DNA of 64,000 nucleotides from Cycas panzhihuaensis (taxonomy: Eukaryota > Cycadophyta), in contig CM041465.1 of assembly GCA_023213395.1 (NCBI GenBank), forward strand, positions 147,195,741-147,259,740. Direction: 5' to 3'. Both the position numbers and the translations under genes were made by a program. Of the stretch, positions 21,359 to 34,760 are shown in pieces (position 1 is the stretch's first letter; every line of letters begins with the position of its first letter). Below the pieces are notes generated by a model that was given only the letters and a program-made list of their open reading frames with translations, was not told the DNA's origin and did no database searches.

Positions 21359-24300
21359 TTCTTGTATCTTAAGAAGGTATGAGTATGGTAATATGTAGCA
21401 AGAGTGAGCCTGTACATATGAACTAGGCATGTAAGAGCCTGTCTAGTAGTTCTTGAAGTAGGAGTTGTTGGAAGTAGAGTCACAAGCCAACAAAAAGCTA
21501 TAAGGAGTTCATTGAATCAAGGAACCAGGAATATCATAATGGTGACTAGTGAAGTTATGAGAGGTAATAAGTTGAGGAGCTACATATAAAGATAAAGATT
21601 GGACTTTCAAAAATTGATGGTAATGTTATTATGAGTTTTCATTTTATAAACATTTATTATGCATGTGTGGTTATATATTTTGAGCATATAGGTGTTCAAG
21701 GTTCATCCACAAGTTAGAAAATTGTAAGTATGAGAAGCAGGCTTAATCATCTTGCAAGGGTAAGCTATTATTCGTTAGTACATTGCATGAGAATGCAAGT
21801 GCAAGTAGAAGTCAATACCATCAATACATTGCCATGCGAAGAAAAGTGTTTTTGATGAAGGGCAAACACAAATGGTTATAATCTTCACCATTCAAGGATG
21901 ATCCATGGTGTTGTGTAGGTTGTTTGAGCTAGGAGAGATTCTAGAGGTAGTTACAAGGGTTCTTAAAGAATGATTCCCTATCAAAAATTTAAATACCGAG
22001 CCACAATATCGGTTGAAATAGACAACAAACCTATAATGCAATATGAGAAGAGGTTTCTTATTTTAGACCAATTCAGAAAGCAACACCAATTGTGAAGAAT
22101 CTAAAAAATATAACATCAGTGAAGCACACCAGAAGAGAGCAAGTCCAGTATAGTATGAAAGTAGTCCAGCAAAAGATAATTCTACAGAATGTATTCAAAT
22201 GTAAAGATAAGTATCAATTGCTAGAATTTGTTGAGTTAGAAAATTTAAATAACTATTGGTTGATGAAATTTGGACAAGCATAGACAAAGTCTCACATTGT
22301 GTGTAAAATGTTTATGGGCATGGTAAGGCAATAATGATTCACAAGTTTAATAGGTATGAAGTCTTAATGACATGCTATTAAAGGGAAACCCAACCTAGTT
22401 TGGGAAACACTTTATTTGGAGGCGAATATAAACATTTTCTTTCTGAGAATATTATGAATCTATTTGTAGATTGAAATATAAGTTGATCTCACAAAGTAAG
22501 TTAAAAATGGCCATCGATGAATGCTATTAATAGGTTGGATACTCAGTGTTTTGAATAAATTTGAAGGATGAAATATGGTGGAGCACACTAGTTGAAGGTA
22601 ACAACAAATATGCCCAACATATAAGTTAGCCTACGAAACCCTTATGGTAAAGTATTACCTAGTATGTTGTAGAAAAGTAGAAGCATGACTCAAAATTCAA
22701 GGATTGAAAATGTGATAAACGGATATGGAGGTTGCAAACAATGATAAATTATTGATCCCAAAAAGTGTTAAAGTGAATTTGTAAGTTTGAAATATACTAA
22801 TTAGATTCAGGCATGTAGATAAAAAACATAAGATGGTAGCAATGACTAAGCCATTCAAAATTCAAACCTATTATGTGATTCAACAAAATTGAAGAGAAAC
22901 TCAAACCCAATAAGTAACTCAAATATGTGGTCAAAAGCAAGTTTGTGTGTTGGTTCAAAATATAATTTATAAATGTTATATGTTATTGGTGGATGCATAC
23001 ATAATATTACACACTCTCAAAAAATTAGTTGCAAAAGTGTCAAAAGGAGAATACTGATAGGAAATTAGTTGGTATTTAAAACATGAGTTACACATTCAAC
23101 CAAGGTTTGTTCAATTAAATTCTATTTAAAATTTTTTTGGTTTTTAGAAATCTAAAATATGAAAGTGTCTCTAAGCATGTAGGGTACAAACACCTAAAAT
23201 AGGTCAATTCTGAAGATGAGATAAAGAGATCAATTCCCAAACTTAAAGTTGTATAGAAAACATTTCTATTTGTAGGAAGCTAACTCAATAGGGGTAATTA
23301 TCAATGAAGGGTTTAAAAATAATGAAAAATACTCTGAAATTTTTAGATCAATTTTGGAAGTCACTGTAAATCAATTTTGAAGTAAATTGAAAAAAAAAAA
23401 AAAAAAACACTAAAGGTAGTTGTCAATTACAGGGGTAAATTTCTAAAATTTCTTGAGTGTCCAGGTTTGAAGTAGGCTAAATCTTTAGGGACCAAATGGA
23501 GTCCTAGTGTGTTCATCAATTGAAGATCAAGCATTAAAGAGAATAAACAAAATCGAAGAAGCCAAAATCTTACTGAGTTATTAGTTATCATAGCAAAAAA
23601 TTTGTCATTGTGTACATAAGCATCGATCATAAGAACAAATCTATGTAGAGATGTTTGAGCTAGTGAACTGGGATATGCATGGGCATGAGGAACATCAACT
23701 ATGATGTTCAATGAGTATTCCATTGTTGAATACTATCTAAAAGTGCATGTTGTTATCTATATATGGCTATTATAGATTAATTATAGAGTTGCAAATGTAG
23801 AGTGCCAAGAGCACACCTTAGAGATGGAGCACTTGAGAGGGGTTTGAGGAAGGACTTGTTAAAACACTCATGTTGGCATGTTAGTGGATTGCCTTGTGTA
23901 AAATAATGAGCAAAGGGAGATGAAAATTGAGAGCTAATAATGGGGTCATAAGTTTAAATGCATTTTGAAGAGGATTCAATTATAGATCGCATGCAAAAAA
24001 ATGATTTGTTAGTTTGGTCGAGCATACTAAATGTAGTGTTGGGTGACCACAAGTTTGAGAACAAACCATGAGTAAAGAGGATGTTGTTGGAAGGAGTATG
24101 GGCCAAAGAGCATGAATTAAATATTTGATCCTTCACAAAGGGAAAATCACAGAAAAAAGAAAGAATCAGGCCACTGATGAAGGGCATCACATCAAATAAA
24201 TGTGTGGATGGAAGGAATAGGAAGGCCATCTCCTTAGAGGTAGAATCATTTAAAGATATCATCATTGAGAAAAGAGGCAAGCATGGATCATGCATGCAAG

Positions 24301-24528
24301 GAAAAATGATGAGAAAAGATAGCACATCCCATGGATAAAAGGGCCAAATCAAATCATGAAAGGCTTGGCTAACTAGAGTATACAGGAAGATCACCCATGA
24401 GGGAGGCATAGCAATTGAATAGAAAACATACAAAGTCCTCCATGTTCCGAGTAAGGAAGAGCCTCATAGATCAACATAGACAAAGATGACATGAAATCTT
24501 AAACAAGTAGTCATGCACTACAAACATG

Positions 24529-24780
24529 CATAAAAGTAGAGATAAGCTACATAGAAGCGAAGATGGCCTACACATAATGGAGATGAAAATGGAAATCAAC
24601 ATTGGTTAATATTTATTACCTTAATTTTTTTAATTAAAGCATTTTAAATTTCTATTTAGAGTCCTACAGCCCCCAAGTCATAACAAGTGGTCACTTGAGA
24701 ACTTAATATGACCTAATCCCTCAAGTGAATAAGTGAAAATAGTGTTAAAATTATTTTCCAACCTTAATTGAATTTTCAAT
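24529..24780. repeat. Dispersed repeat R1, copy 2, left part
   Basis: This corresponds to positions about 1-215 of the window, with the same orientation and about 80-85 percent identity by eye. The next portion of the repeat resumes at 29425, beyond TE-J. Confidence 0.68.
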
Positions 24781-24811
24781 GAGATATCATCTTAGTTTGC
24801 TTTGTAACTTC

Positions 24812-25298
24812 TATTAGAATTTATAATTACGTTATGATGCCATACTATAAATATATAATAACACAATGAAATATAATATGCAAGTATAATAACAAAATAA
24901 TCTCATGAGATATATACACATATAAATAAATCAACATAAATCATAAAATAAATAACACATCAAGAATGCACCACAAGAGAGATAACAAATTTATACGTAA
25001 AAAATCTAGTGTGGAAAAAACCACGAGAGAAGGTGTAGTTAGAAGCTTCTCTTAATTATTAGAATAATTATATCTTTATTCTCAATTTCTTAAGTGGTGT
25101 GTTTATATATTTATATCAAGATTTTCCTCATAAATAACTTATCATATTTCTCTTGAGCCTTTTCATCATCCAATACATTATTATATGGATATGTGTGCAT
25201 CTTACATATCTCAATGTATGTGATTGGCGGGATTGTGTATGTATCTTATCATACTAACATTAAATATTATACAGGTAATTGAATTACATATTATAACA
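24812..25298 (-). repeat. TE-J 3' LTR
   Basis: Matches 28898-29312 with shared blocks such as gttagaagcttctcttaat and cttaagtggtgtgt. It has about 70 extra bases of AT-rich DNA near its left end. Confidence 0.87.
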
Positions 25299-28200
25299 TT
25301 TCCCCTTAACGTTTAATGTTTTTGAATCTTAGTATTTAAATTCATGTCTTCAAATCTTCATCCCTTGATCTTCAACACATATGCTAGATCTTATATACCA
25401 ATTTCTCGTATCATGTTGTATCTATGTTATCACTTGTAACCTGTAAATGTCATATCATCTATATGCTTATCTCCTATAAGCATTAACCTGTATACTTATA
25501 ATCAATAACCTGTATCAACCTGTATGTAATAAATATGTAGTTATTTATATACATCACTAACTAAGTATGAATAACCAACCTATAAATATCTATCAATCAT
25601 CTTTCAACATCATCATCAACAAATATGAAGTGTCTTCCTGAACATCTTCATATCTTCATTTTTATAGCTACTTCTATCAATATCAACTACCAACTATTCA
25701 ACAAATTAACAAATAAACAAATTGATTTCTGAGTCCATATAAAATAATAACCATCTATTGAAATATATAGGTAATCGATGTTTGTAATCATTAGTTCTCT
25801 AGGTAATTATTTTAAGTACATGGTTCATCATTTTTCAAATTGCTTGTATAAGAGCAACATAATCTCGTCTCTTGCATACAAGTTAGAACAACACATTCGA
25901 GTGTGTTATGTAAGAGTAGCTTATGGAACTTATACTTAGCTCTTGCGAACAATATTTCTTTTTTTCTTTATGTGCTTCCTCACTTACATAGTTTATCAAC
26001 TTTCTTTTTGGCATCCATTCATTACTTTTTTATCTCGAATCATTATCTCAAAAATAACTAATTCTGAAAACAAGCTAAACCATTTGGCTAAGATAACTTA
26101 GATGTAACAAAGTAGCATTAACATATGTTTCCATGCCTCTTGATATACATGGCTAGTCAATGTTTTTACTAACAAACACTAATATACTTTCATCCTTCCT
26201 TCTTTCAATTGAACCATCTTAACAATTGATTATTAGTAGGATAACATCGACAACTAATTAGTATGCTAGTTAATCAATCATATGATACTTCACCTTATCT
26301 CATTAATAGGTGGAATTTTTAACTTCTTATTTCTCTATAATCAAAACAAATTGGGTACCCTTATTAAATACAAGGTGATCTCATTTTCATCAAAAGAATA
26401 TCATTTATTCATTATTCATCAATAAACTATTTAAATAACTAAGTGATCTATTCATTTGATTAGTGTTATACAATTTACTAGACCAAATGTGATTTTCCAA
26501 GGGGAATTTTGTATGTCCAACATTTCAATAAATTTCTATATCAATATCACATCAATTATTTCCCACTTCATAAAAAAATTTAACTATTTTTTAGCCTTTA
26601 AATATCATAAATAGCTTATAAATTAATCACTTTTAAATAAATGCCATTTTTTTTTCACCATCAATAAAAAATAATATTGTCATCATGTTCAAAGCCTTTG
26701 AAAACATTAAAATATCCACATTAAAAAAAGAGAGAAAAAGTTTATAGAATACAAATTTTATGAGATTTAGATCACTTTCATCAACTTTACCCTTTAATTT
26801 ATTTATCTTCTATTATCTAAAATATGTCGTGCAACCATTCGTTTTGACAGTCACGATATTTTCTTTCCAATACAATTGACAATACTTGAATTTGACATCT
26901 TAGTGAAAAGTTATGATAGAAAAAGCACTAGTATATCCTAAAAAACTACATGATTCTTTAGAAATAGGCTTCAGATTTCAAAAATCAATTTAATTTAATA
27001 TATAAACTTTAGAAATTAAAAATTATTCCAATTTGATTTAACTCTATTTGAGATCTGCCCCTTTTGGACCTTAGCCCTAGATCACATGGGCTCTCCATGT
27101 GATGAGTTACTAATAAATAGGGGGTTGATGATCAGATTTCAAATTTTATCAAATTTCATTTAATTTTTTTAAAACTTTACAATTCTTTTTTATGATTTAA
27201 AAATTCATCTATAATTTTTTTTAATACAAAAAAATCATCCTTATATTCAATATTTTCTTTGATTCGACCAATCTCCATGGTGATTTTGTAATTCCGTGGA
27301 TGGATTTTTATGGCACAACATATTTGCAAACTTTTATGTGCCAATATTTATTTAACTACTTGTAGTTTGGGTGTCCATTTTTTCTATGTGTGTGATGATT
27401 ATGTAGGGTTTAACAACTAGGCATTTTTAATAGGTTGCTTGTCTTATACTTTTGTGCTCTTCCTTGCATAGAGTTCCACAGCTTGGATTGGTGGTCTTTT
27501 GTGGCAACAGGCATTGATTTCCATATATGGTTGTGTGTCTTAGCCCTTCTTTCATATAGATGATTATATATTCAAGCGACTCTTTATGCTAGTTGTTGGC
27601 TTTTCGTCATAGGTCATAAGGGATCATGGATGGATGGACTATAATTATTTTTAATCAAATGCAAACTATATCGTGAAAGTGTGTATAAGCGATTTCTCCA
27701 TGATCTTACCAAGTTTCTCTTTATGATCTGTAAACAAATATGTCTTAGGCACTTCTTCACAAATCTGTCAGGGATTCCCTATGTTTGAAGTGTCACCTTC
27801 CATAATACTGCAACATACGTATTTGAACTCTATTGTTTTATCTTAGGTGGCTATGTGTCGCACTAATTAACATAACTTCTTTACAAATAATTTTCATCTT
27901 ATTTTTTAAGCCAAATTACCCTGTTAATGGCCTTTAGTTTGCTATTTTAAATGCCTTATATACACCAAACCCTAGCTTCATATAATCCATGATAGAAGTA
28001 GATAACCAAGAAATCCATAGCTAACATAATTTCTCATGTTTTTGTTATTTGCAAAATCTTTAAATTCGTCAAACTCTAACAAGTCATATTTTATGTCCAT
28101 ATATTTAAACACAAAATCCTTATTTTCTTAATAACAATATATCAACCTTTATATCTTGTCAAATATTATATTTCTTCATACCCCTTAATATCTCACTTAA

Positions 28201-28897
28201 TTTTCACTTTGCCCACATAATTAAATACACTATTTACATGTCATCAATACCATATACCTTTTAACATTTGCTATTCAAAATACCACCTCATACCTGTTAT
28301 CATTTGTCACTTATCATTTTGGACATGACTTCTATTTGTTTCCTATTTTTACTAATGGGCTACTAGCTTCATTCTAGCAATGAATCTGCATCTGAAACAC
28401 CTGAAAAAGACTCTAGAATGATTTATTAGTGATAATGAATCCTCAGAAGGACACTTGCAAAAGCCTTCATTATGAATTGATAAACTTCATTAATGTATCG
28501 CTTTCATAGGGTGATCGACCCTACTTAAGTAATATGTCATGGATAAACTTCAAATACACTTGCATATTAGTAGTATATGTGTACAACATGCATAATAATT
28601 GTTCATAATAAAATTAACATATTAACATACCATTAGTATATGCTTCATCTCTTATATGTAACTTCATTTATCATTGGTATATGGCTACCATTTATCCCAT
28701 TCATCTTCTTTGGCCCCTAGATCTTGGTCATATGTCACTAGAATTACTCTAATATATTTAAATTTTTTTTTTACCATTCACCTCATATTTAGGTCCTCTA
28801 CTGGGTCTGTCAGTGGCTTATATTAGCTCATCAAACTAGTTGAATAGGCTTTTTCTTGTTACACAAGATCTTTCAACTAACCATGGCTTTGATACCA

Positions 28898-29312
28898 TGT
28901 TAGAATTTATAATTGTATTTTGATACCATATTAGAAATATGTACACATTGAAATAAATTAATATGAATCATAAAATAAATAACACATTAAACATACACCA
29001 TAAAAAATGCAACATATTTATATGTGGAAAACCTAATATGGTTAAAACCACGGGAGAAGGTAGAGTTAGAAGCTTCTCTTAATGATCAAAATAATTACAT
29101 CTCATTTCCCAAGTTCTTAAGTGGTGTGTGTATATATTTATATCAAGATCCACCTATTATGTTTCTTTTGATATTTTTCATCATCCAATAGCATAATTAC
29201 ATAGACAAATGTGAATCTCACATATTTTAATATGCGTGATTGGTAGAATTTTGTATGTCTTATCACACTAATATTAAATATTATACATACGATTAAATCA
29301 TATATTCCAACA
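28898..29312 (-). repeat. TE-J 5' LTR
   Basis: TGTTAGAATTTATAATTG...TATTCCAACA on the + strand. Its left edge touches the reverse complement of the primer site, so this is the 5' LTR of the minus-strand element. Confidence 0.87.
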
Positions 29313-29424
29313 ACTTCCTTATACGAAGGCCAAAATCGAAACAATAAATTGCAATATGAAAAAGACAGTGAAGGCTTTAAAGTGAGTAGTGACTTAAACC
29401 TATTTGGTAAAGATTTAGTATAAT

Positions 29425-29937
29425 TGTTAATTGTTGAAAGTGGATGAAATAATTAATGTATTTTTGGGTTCATCATTTGAAATTTTAAAGGGTATATTTT
29501 CACTCAATGTGATAGTTAATAGTTCCAACATATATTTATGATTTTGATTAATGATTTTTGAGTAAAGATACTTAAGAAGGAAATAAGTTGCCTCATATTA
29601 AGCATTTTTTAATATTTAAACCATTTTCAAAGATACGAGAGCATTAAAGAATGATAAAAAAAGAGAGTGATTTTATTCCTTGATTGCTGAAATTTTTGGT
29701 GAATTTCTTTTGTCGTGAGGAAAAAATCCACTACCTTGTTTTATGATCACCTTATTGTAATATTTTAATGAAAAAATTTTGGTGAGATTGTTGAAGTTGC
29801 ATCAATTACAAATAATACTTTGACGTAGAAGAAATAAAAGATATTAAGGCCATTTTTTTGTCTTAAATTGTTAATATTAGATTACATAGTTAAATGGAGG
29901 AAGTTTGATTTAAAATATAAGATATCATGAGTAAAAC
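29425..29937. repeat. Dispersed repeat R1, copy 2, right part
   Basis: Aligns with about 220-760. Shared stretches include gtgattttgattaatg-like sequence and ttaatattagattacatagt. The match stops near gatatcatgag. Confidence 0.7.
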
Positions 29938-30344
29938 TATTATAGGAAGGCATGCAATAGAAATTATAATTACATGGATTAACTATCAAACATTAGAAAA
30001 TTAATTTTAAATATTTGATAAAATTTTATATTAATAAATATTTCACGTTACAAAACTATCTCACTAATCCTTACTCTTCACTCTTACATTTTTACAAATA
30101 AACTATATATAACTAAATGCAATATTAAATAGAATATTAATTCTATCTAATATGACACATGTGAGGAGAGTCATAATTCCTATTGACTCATCATTCACAT
30201 AACATTAAATAATTCTACATTTAATATAATATAAATAGTAAGGGGATGTTGATAACCTAAGGTTATGAACTCAAAATAAATATTAAAATTCGTATTTAAT
30301 ACTCTTTATTAATATTTATTTCATTTTTCTTGACATTTAAACCA
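29938..30344. other. AT-rich DNA left of the TE-E relic
   Basis: No domain seen. The expected 3' LTR of TE-E should lie here, but no matching partner was found on the right. A short palindrome, ataacctaaggttat, lies near 30252. Confidence 0.4.
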
Positions 30345-30605
30345 TCAAAGAGAGTTTGGAATATGTTATGTGCTAGTGGTTTGGTAAAGATATTTGTTAA
30401 TTGTTCTTCTATCACCCTATCCACCATCTTAATCACATATTTTTTAATCGACTTTCAAATAAAATGATGGTGCATCTCATTATGCTTACTACGAGTGTGA
30501 AACATATGATTTTTGGTAATATTTAAAGTATTTAGGTTGTCACAGTATAAGATAGTTGGTTCTAATTGTTGTAGTCCCATGTCCTTCAAAAATATGAGAT
30601 AACCA
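30345..30605 (-). pseudogene. TE-E RNase H C-terminal part
   Basis: The minus strand gives TILYCDNLNTLNITKN, then HTRSKHNEMHHHFI and ending EQLTNIFTKPLAHN. These are the CDNxS, H-x-R-x-K-H-I and FTKPL blocks of Copia RNase H. TE-D is inserted at the N-terminal side, and reading continues at 33767. Confidence 0.85.
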
Positions 30606-30839
30606 TATTGGAATATTAATGCACATTTAATTTATCCTACATGCAAGTGGGTTCCACTCTCACTATATTGACATGTATTATAAATACACAACATAGTGTA
30701 TTATATTGTAATTTATTGTAACAATATTGTAATGATGTTTTATTAATACAATGGAGGTACCTTAAGGGTACCATTCAATACTGTAGAGGTGTGTTTTGTT
30801 CTGTTTGCGAATATCTTATTACAGGTCTATTTTCTAATA
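30606..30839 (+). repeat. TE-D 5' LTR
   Basis: TATTGGAATATT...TTTTCTAATA, with both terminal dinucleotides altered from TG and CA. Matches 33528-33761. The tattataaatacac near 30669 is a plausible TATA box. Confidence 0.92.
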
Positions 30840-32328
30840 TGGTATCAGAGCGTCGAGGTTGAGAGAGGTGTTTTTGTTCGGTATTAGAGCAATGATTTGG
30901 GAGGTGCCATAACATTGAAATTTCTTAAAAGTAACAGCAAAATTGAGACGAAATAGCTCGTTCTATAAAATTTGAGTAGTCGCGCTATAGATTTTGGGGT
31001 GAAAATGTAAAAATTGCAGCAAAATTAATTTTGGTCTGCTATTTTTCCGTCGTCGTATTTTTGGGACAAATCTACAACCTCAAATTCAAAGAGCCATAAC
31101 TTTGGCTACAGGTATCCAAATGACCTCAATTTTTTTTTTATTCTGTGTGGTTTTTAATTCTCTTTCTAACAGAAGTGGTTTGAGGTTCATCAGATTTCAG
31201 AATGAAAAGTTATTATCAGTTTATCAGAAGGTACTATTACAGCCCCTAGAAACCCTAATTGTGAAATTCTTAAAAGGATCATAACTTTTTATCCAGATAT
31301 CAGAATTCAATTTTGTCTAAACTGTTGGAATCATATTTCATAGGCCATTATTTTCATCCATATTTTATGTATTTTTTAGCTATATTTTTTTTAAAAATAA
31401 TTTTTTTAGAAATTTAAGGGTTTCATATTGATATGGTGACATGAATGAGGTAATGATAATGAGGTGATATAAGTGTTTTGTACTCTTAATTGGTGATAAA
31501 GTAGTGACATTTGGCATTTTCATAGTGCTATCTTACATGTGATTTACATAAATTGGGTGATTTTGCAATATGAGGTGTTGCGTATGTTGTGCATGGGAGA
31601 GTATTGTTGCAATGTAAGATGATATTAAGTTATGTTGATATGAATGTATTTAGCACTCTATTGGTGATTTGAAGTGCATGATGGTGATTGTTTAATGGAA
31701 AATTAAGTGACTTCTTACATGTGTTCATATGAGAGAGCTATTGTGATGATGACATAGTATGGTGATGAAGCAACAATGCATGTGTTTGCATGAATGAGTT
31801 GGGTGGCATATGGTGATTTAATGCTCCTTGTAATATGATTTATGTGAAGGGACTTTATAGGCATGATAAAACTAATTTGAGGATAAGAAAGATAGTGATA
31901 TGAGGCGATGAGATGCTTGTTGCATGTGAGGTTAACATGACAAGATTGGGCAATTATTGGGCATGTTTTGAGGATGAGATTAGGGATGTTTGATGATGTG
32001 TTCTAGTTGATTGAATGGGCAAAGAAGGATGAGTTTCTTGTTGAAGATACCTGAGTTGCAAGGAAGCAAAATTATTAAATTGTGTAATGGCATAAGTTGT
32101 ATGTTTTGGACAATCAAGTGAAGTGTATGTCTTGGTAGTGACATATGACATGTATGATCATTGTGAGATTTATGAGGCATTGATTTGGTGAAGTGAGTCT
32201 TTAGATTCTACGTGACTGGTTGGTGATATGTGAAAGCAAATGATGTGAGGATAAAGTCAATGATGTGAAAGATATGAGATATGAGAGAATTTGGTGAGTA
32301 TGATTAACAAGTAAGTTACCAATGTTAG
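30840..32328 (+). other. TE-D primer site and long leader
   Basis: The leader begins with TGGTATCAGAGC and then runs about 1.5 kb with no recognisable domain. TG-rich words such as gtgatatg and gatgtg recur from 31430 to 32330, giving a mildly repetitive texture. Confidence 0.75.
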
Positions 32329-33414
32329 GTGAGTTTGTTGATTGAAAAATGGACACATTGTTTAGAGATGGCATTTATAATCATAGAAGAGAATGATGTG
32401 GTTATGTATGTTCCTGAAACAAATGAATATTACTTGAAGGATTCATTTCTTCCAATACCTAAGTGCAATGGTGAAGAGTACTTATTTTGGACAATTAAAA
32501 TGAGATGTCTATTCATAGTTAGAGGTTTATGGAAGATTGTTACTGATGAATATGATATCCCTAATGATGAAGAAGAAAAGGAAATGCTTGAGAAGAAAGA
32601 TAGAAAAGCATTCATTATGATTCATGCTATATTCAATGATCTTGATCTTCCTTCCAAATTCTATTTTGTCATTCCTATGATTCTGCATGCGAGTAATGCT
32701 AAAGAAGCTTGGGATTTTCTAAGGGAAGTATTTGAACAAACTCCTGAAGAGACACAATGAATGATTGAAAAATCAATTAGGGCTAGCTATGGTACATGTA
32801 CAACGAATAAAGAAAATATCATCAACAGTGATGAAACAGCATGTCAAGATGAAGAATATATGAGTATTGATGAAATTTCTACTAAATGTAAAGAAATGAT
32901 GGTTGAATGCATTGATGAGACTACAACTACTAATTAAGACATTGAAAGTGATGAGTTGATAAAGGTTTATATAGATGACACCATGATTTCAAGAGAAATT
33001 AAATATGAATATGATGATCCTATAAAGGATGAGTCTTATATTGATGATATTCCTATTTTAAGTATTGATTCAAGTTTGAATGATGCTCCTTCTTTGAGTG
33101 TTGATTCAAATTCAAAAAGTATGCAAGTTGATCAAGATTCCACTCCTAAGGTTGAAGAAATCACTGTTATATATGGTGATCAAGAACTTATATAAGATAA
33201 TGATGACAAGAAAGTTGTGTTTGAAGATGGTTACTTACAAGATCTTCATCACAATCAGACTAGACTATCCGTAATAAAGAATCAGAATTTGCATTTGCTA
33301 GAGCAGCTACATCAATGTCATCACTACATAATTGAAAGTGGAAATCAAATTGACGATACCATCTTACAAAGGCATCAGTACATAATTGAAGATGAAGACA
33401 TCATTCTACAGTAA
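32329..33414 (+). pseudogene. TE-D gag-like gene with acidic tail
   Basis: One frame runs from the ATG at 32329 to 33414, broken only by in-frame stops at 32758 (TGA), 32935, 33193 and 33412 (TAA); no frameshift is needed. A later Met, at about 32368, is also possible. Residues 30-140 resemble Copia gag: LPIPKCNGEEYLFWTIKM matches the start signature, then RGLWKIV and AKEAWDFLREVFE match the UBN2 block. The C-terminal part lacks a zinc knuckle. It is strongly acidic and then has imperfect repeats of an RHxYxIEDxxxxxD-like unit. It probably made a capsid-type protein. Confidence 0.78.
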
Positions 33415-33527
33415 AGACATCACTACAAGATTGAAGACAAGTATCAAGTTGAAGACATTATTTTCAAGACATTTTCAAGGACAAGGCATTGTAAGTACAA
33501 ATGACCCAAATGTGCATTAAGGGGGAG

Positions 33528-33761
33528 TGTTGGAATATTAATACACATTTAATTTATCCCATATGCAAGTGGGTTCCACTCTCACTATATTGACATGTAT
33601 TATAAATACACAACATAGTGTATCATATTGTAATTGATTATAACAATGTTGTAATGATGTTTTGTTAATACAATGGAGGTACCTTAAGGGTATCGTTCAA
33701 TACTGTGGATGTGTGTTTTGTTCTATTTGCTAATATCTTATTACAGGTCTATTTTCCAACA
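33528..33761 (+). repeat. TE-D 3' LTR
   Basis: TGTTGGAATATT...TTTTCCAACA, directly after the polypurine tract. It keeps the standard terminal dinucleotides that the 5' copy has lost. Confidence 0.93.
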
Positions 33762-33766
33762 AACCA

Positions 33767-34760
33767 AATTGATTCTATAGTTGCTACAACTACAACCTTG
33801 TACTCTATTTCAATAGAGAATAAAGTAATATTAATTATTTTTTACTACTCCATATGATAGTCGTTGAATCCAAATTGAAACAATACCTAAAAGTCAAACT
33901 TCTACTATCTACACATTTATCTTAATTAAAATCTATAAAAGTTACTGACTTAAAATTATTGTTCTGCTATAATTTGAGTCTATAGTAAAGCATTTCTTTC
34001 AAGTATTTGAAAATCCTCGTTGCAATTTTCCAATAATTCTAATTTGGCATTAACATAAACTTGGACACCATTTGTACTACAAAAGATATATCAGATCTAT
34101 TAGTAATCATGTGTATTAGATTTTTCACTAATTGCTTATACAATGTAGAATCAACGTCTACTCCACCATCATTCACTATCAAACTAGAACCTACCTCTAT
34201 GGGGGTAGGCACATCTATTCTAAATTTCTTAGAAAATTTTAAGTATATTTTACCTGTAAGATAAAAATATACTTAAGACTTTCCCATGATTTCACTCTAA
34301 GGAAGTAGTGTAGAATTCTCAGATTTTTTCATCTCAAAGTAATGAAAAAGATCTATCTTCAAGCATAATATCATATCAATATCATTAGCTATGATCAGTA
34401 GAGCCTCAACATATAACACCACAAATATGATTTTATTATTTTTTGCTTTGATGCATACATTTGAGTCAACTAGAAATTTCTTAAACCCATTTTTTTGAAA
34501 GTATTGATCAATCTTTTAATACTAGGTTTTAGGAGCCTATTTTAGGTTATATAAGGTCTTCTTGAGTCAATATGACAAGCGTTCATGACCTTTTTCAACA
34601 AAGCCAAGTGGTTGCTCCATGTAGATTTCTTTATTTAAATTCTCTTTTTAAAATGTGCTTTTCACATCTGTCTGGCTCAGTTACCAATTAAATTATACAG
34701 TTATCACCATAATGAGATGAATAGTATTCATCTTTGTAACGAGCAAATATTAATTAGTAG
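33767..34760 (-). pseudogene. TE-E RNase H N-terminal part and RT relic
   Basis: Just right of TE-D the minus strand reads IEIEYKVVVVATIESIW, the RNase H SxxEAEY block. Further right come the RT C-terminus (KNLIHMITNRSDISFVVQMV) and the catalytic site near 34401-34416. There NNKIIFVVLYVEALL replaces YVDD with YVEA, so activity is lost. Around 34560-34690 lie DVKSTF and GFVEKGHERL-like blocks of the RT palm. Several frameshifts. Confidence 0.83.

Larger units (their letters stand above)
20007..24528. other. Unrecognised AT-rich DNA, no gene seen
   Basis: No conserved domain was found in either strand. The longest minus-strand open stretch (23954-24433, 159 codons) is rich in Phe, Leu and Ser and matches nothing I recognise. 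A 17-base poly-A run lies at 23391-23407. The two items listed separately inside are a tandem duplication and a possible orphan LTR end. Confidence 0.45.
24812..29312 (-). mobile_element. TE-J: non-coding LTR retrotransposon (LARD-like)
   Basis: Two diverged direct repeats (24812-25298 and 28898-29312) end in TA/TG...CA and are flanked by a perfect 5-bp duplication, acttc (24807-24811 and 29313-29317). The complement of TGGTATCAAAGC abuts the right LTR (28884-28897), and tttcccctt beside the left LTR is the complement of a polypurine tract, so the element runs right to left. The 3.6-kb interior shows no gag or pol motif. It is either a large non-autonomous derivative or a completely decayed element. 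LTR divergence near 20 percent points to old age. Confidence 0.88.
30606..33761 (+). mobile_element. TE-D: gag-only LTR retrotransposon
   Basis: This 3156-bp element has LTRs of 234 bp, a Met-tRNA primer site (tggtatcagagcg at 30840), a polypurine tract (attaagggggag at 33516-33527) and a perfect target duplication aacca (30601-30605 and 33762-33766). Its only coding relic is a gag-like frame at 32329-33414. There is no protease, integrase, RT or RNase H motif in any frame, so it must have depended on another element's enzymes. LTRs are about 92 percent identical by eye. Confidence 0.92.

Noticed and set aside
23954-24433. 159-codon minus-strand open frame
   Set aside because: Phe/Leu/Ser-rich, no domain, no supporting signals, and no relation to neighbouring elements. 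Could be real but cannot be supported.
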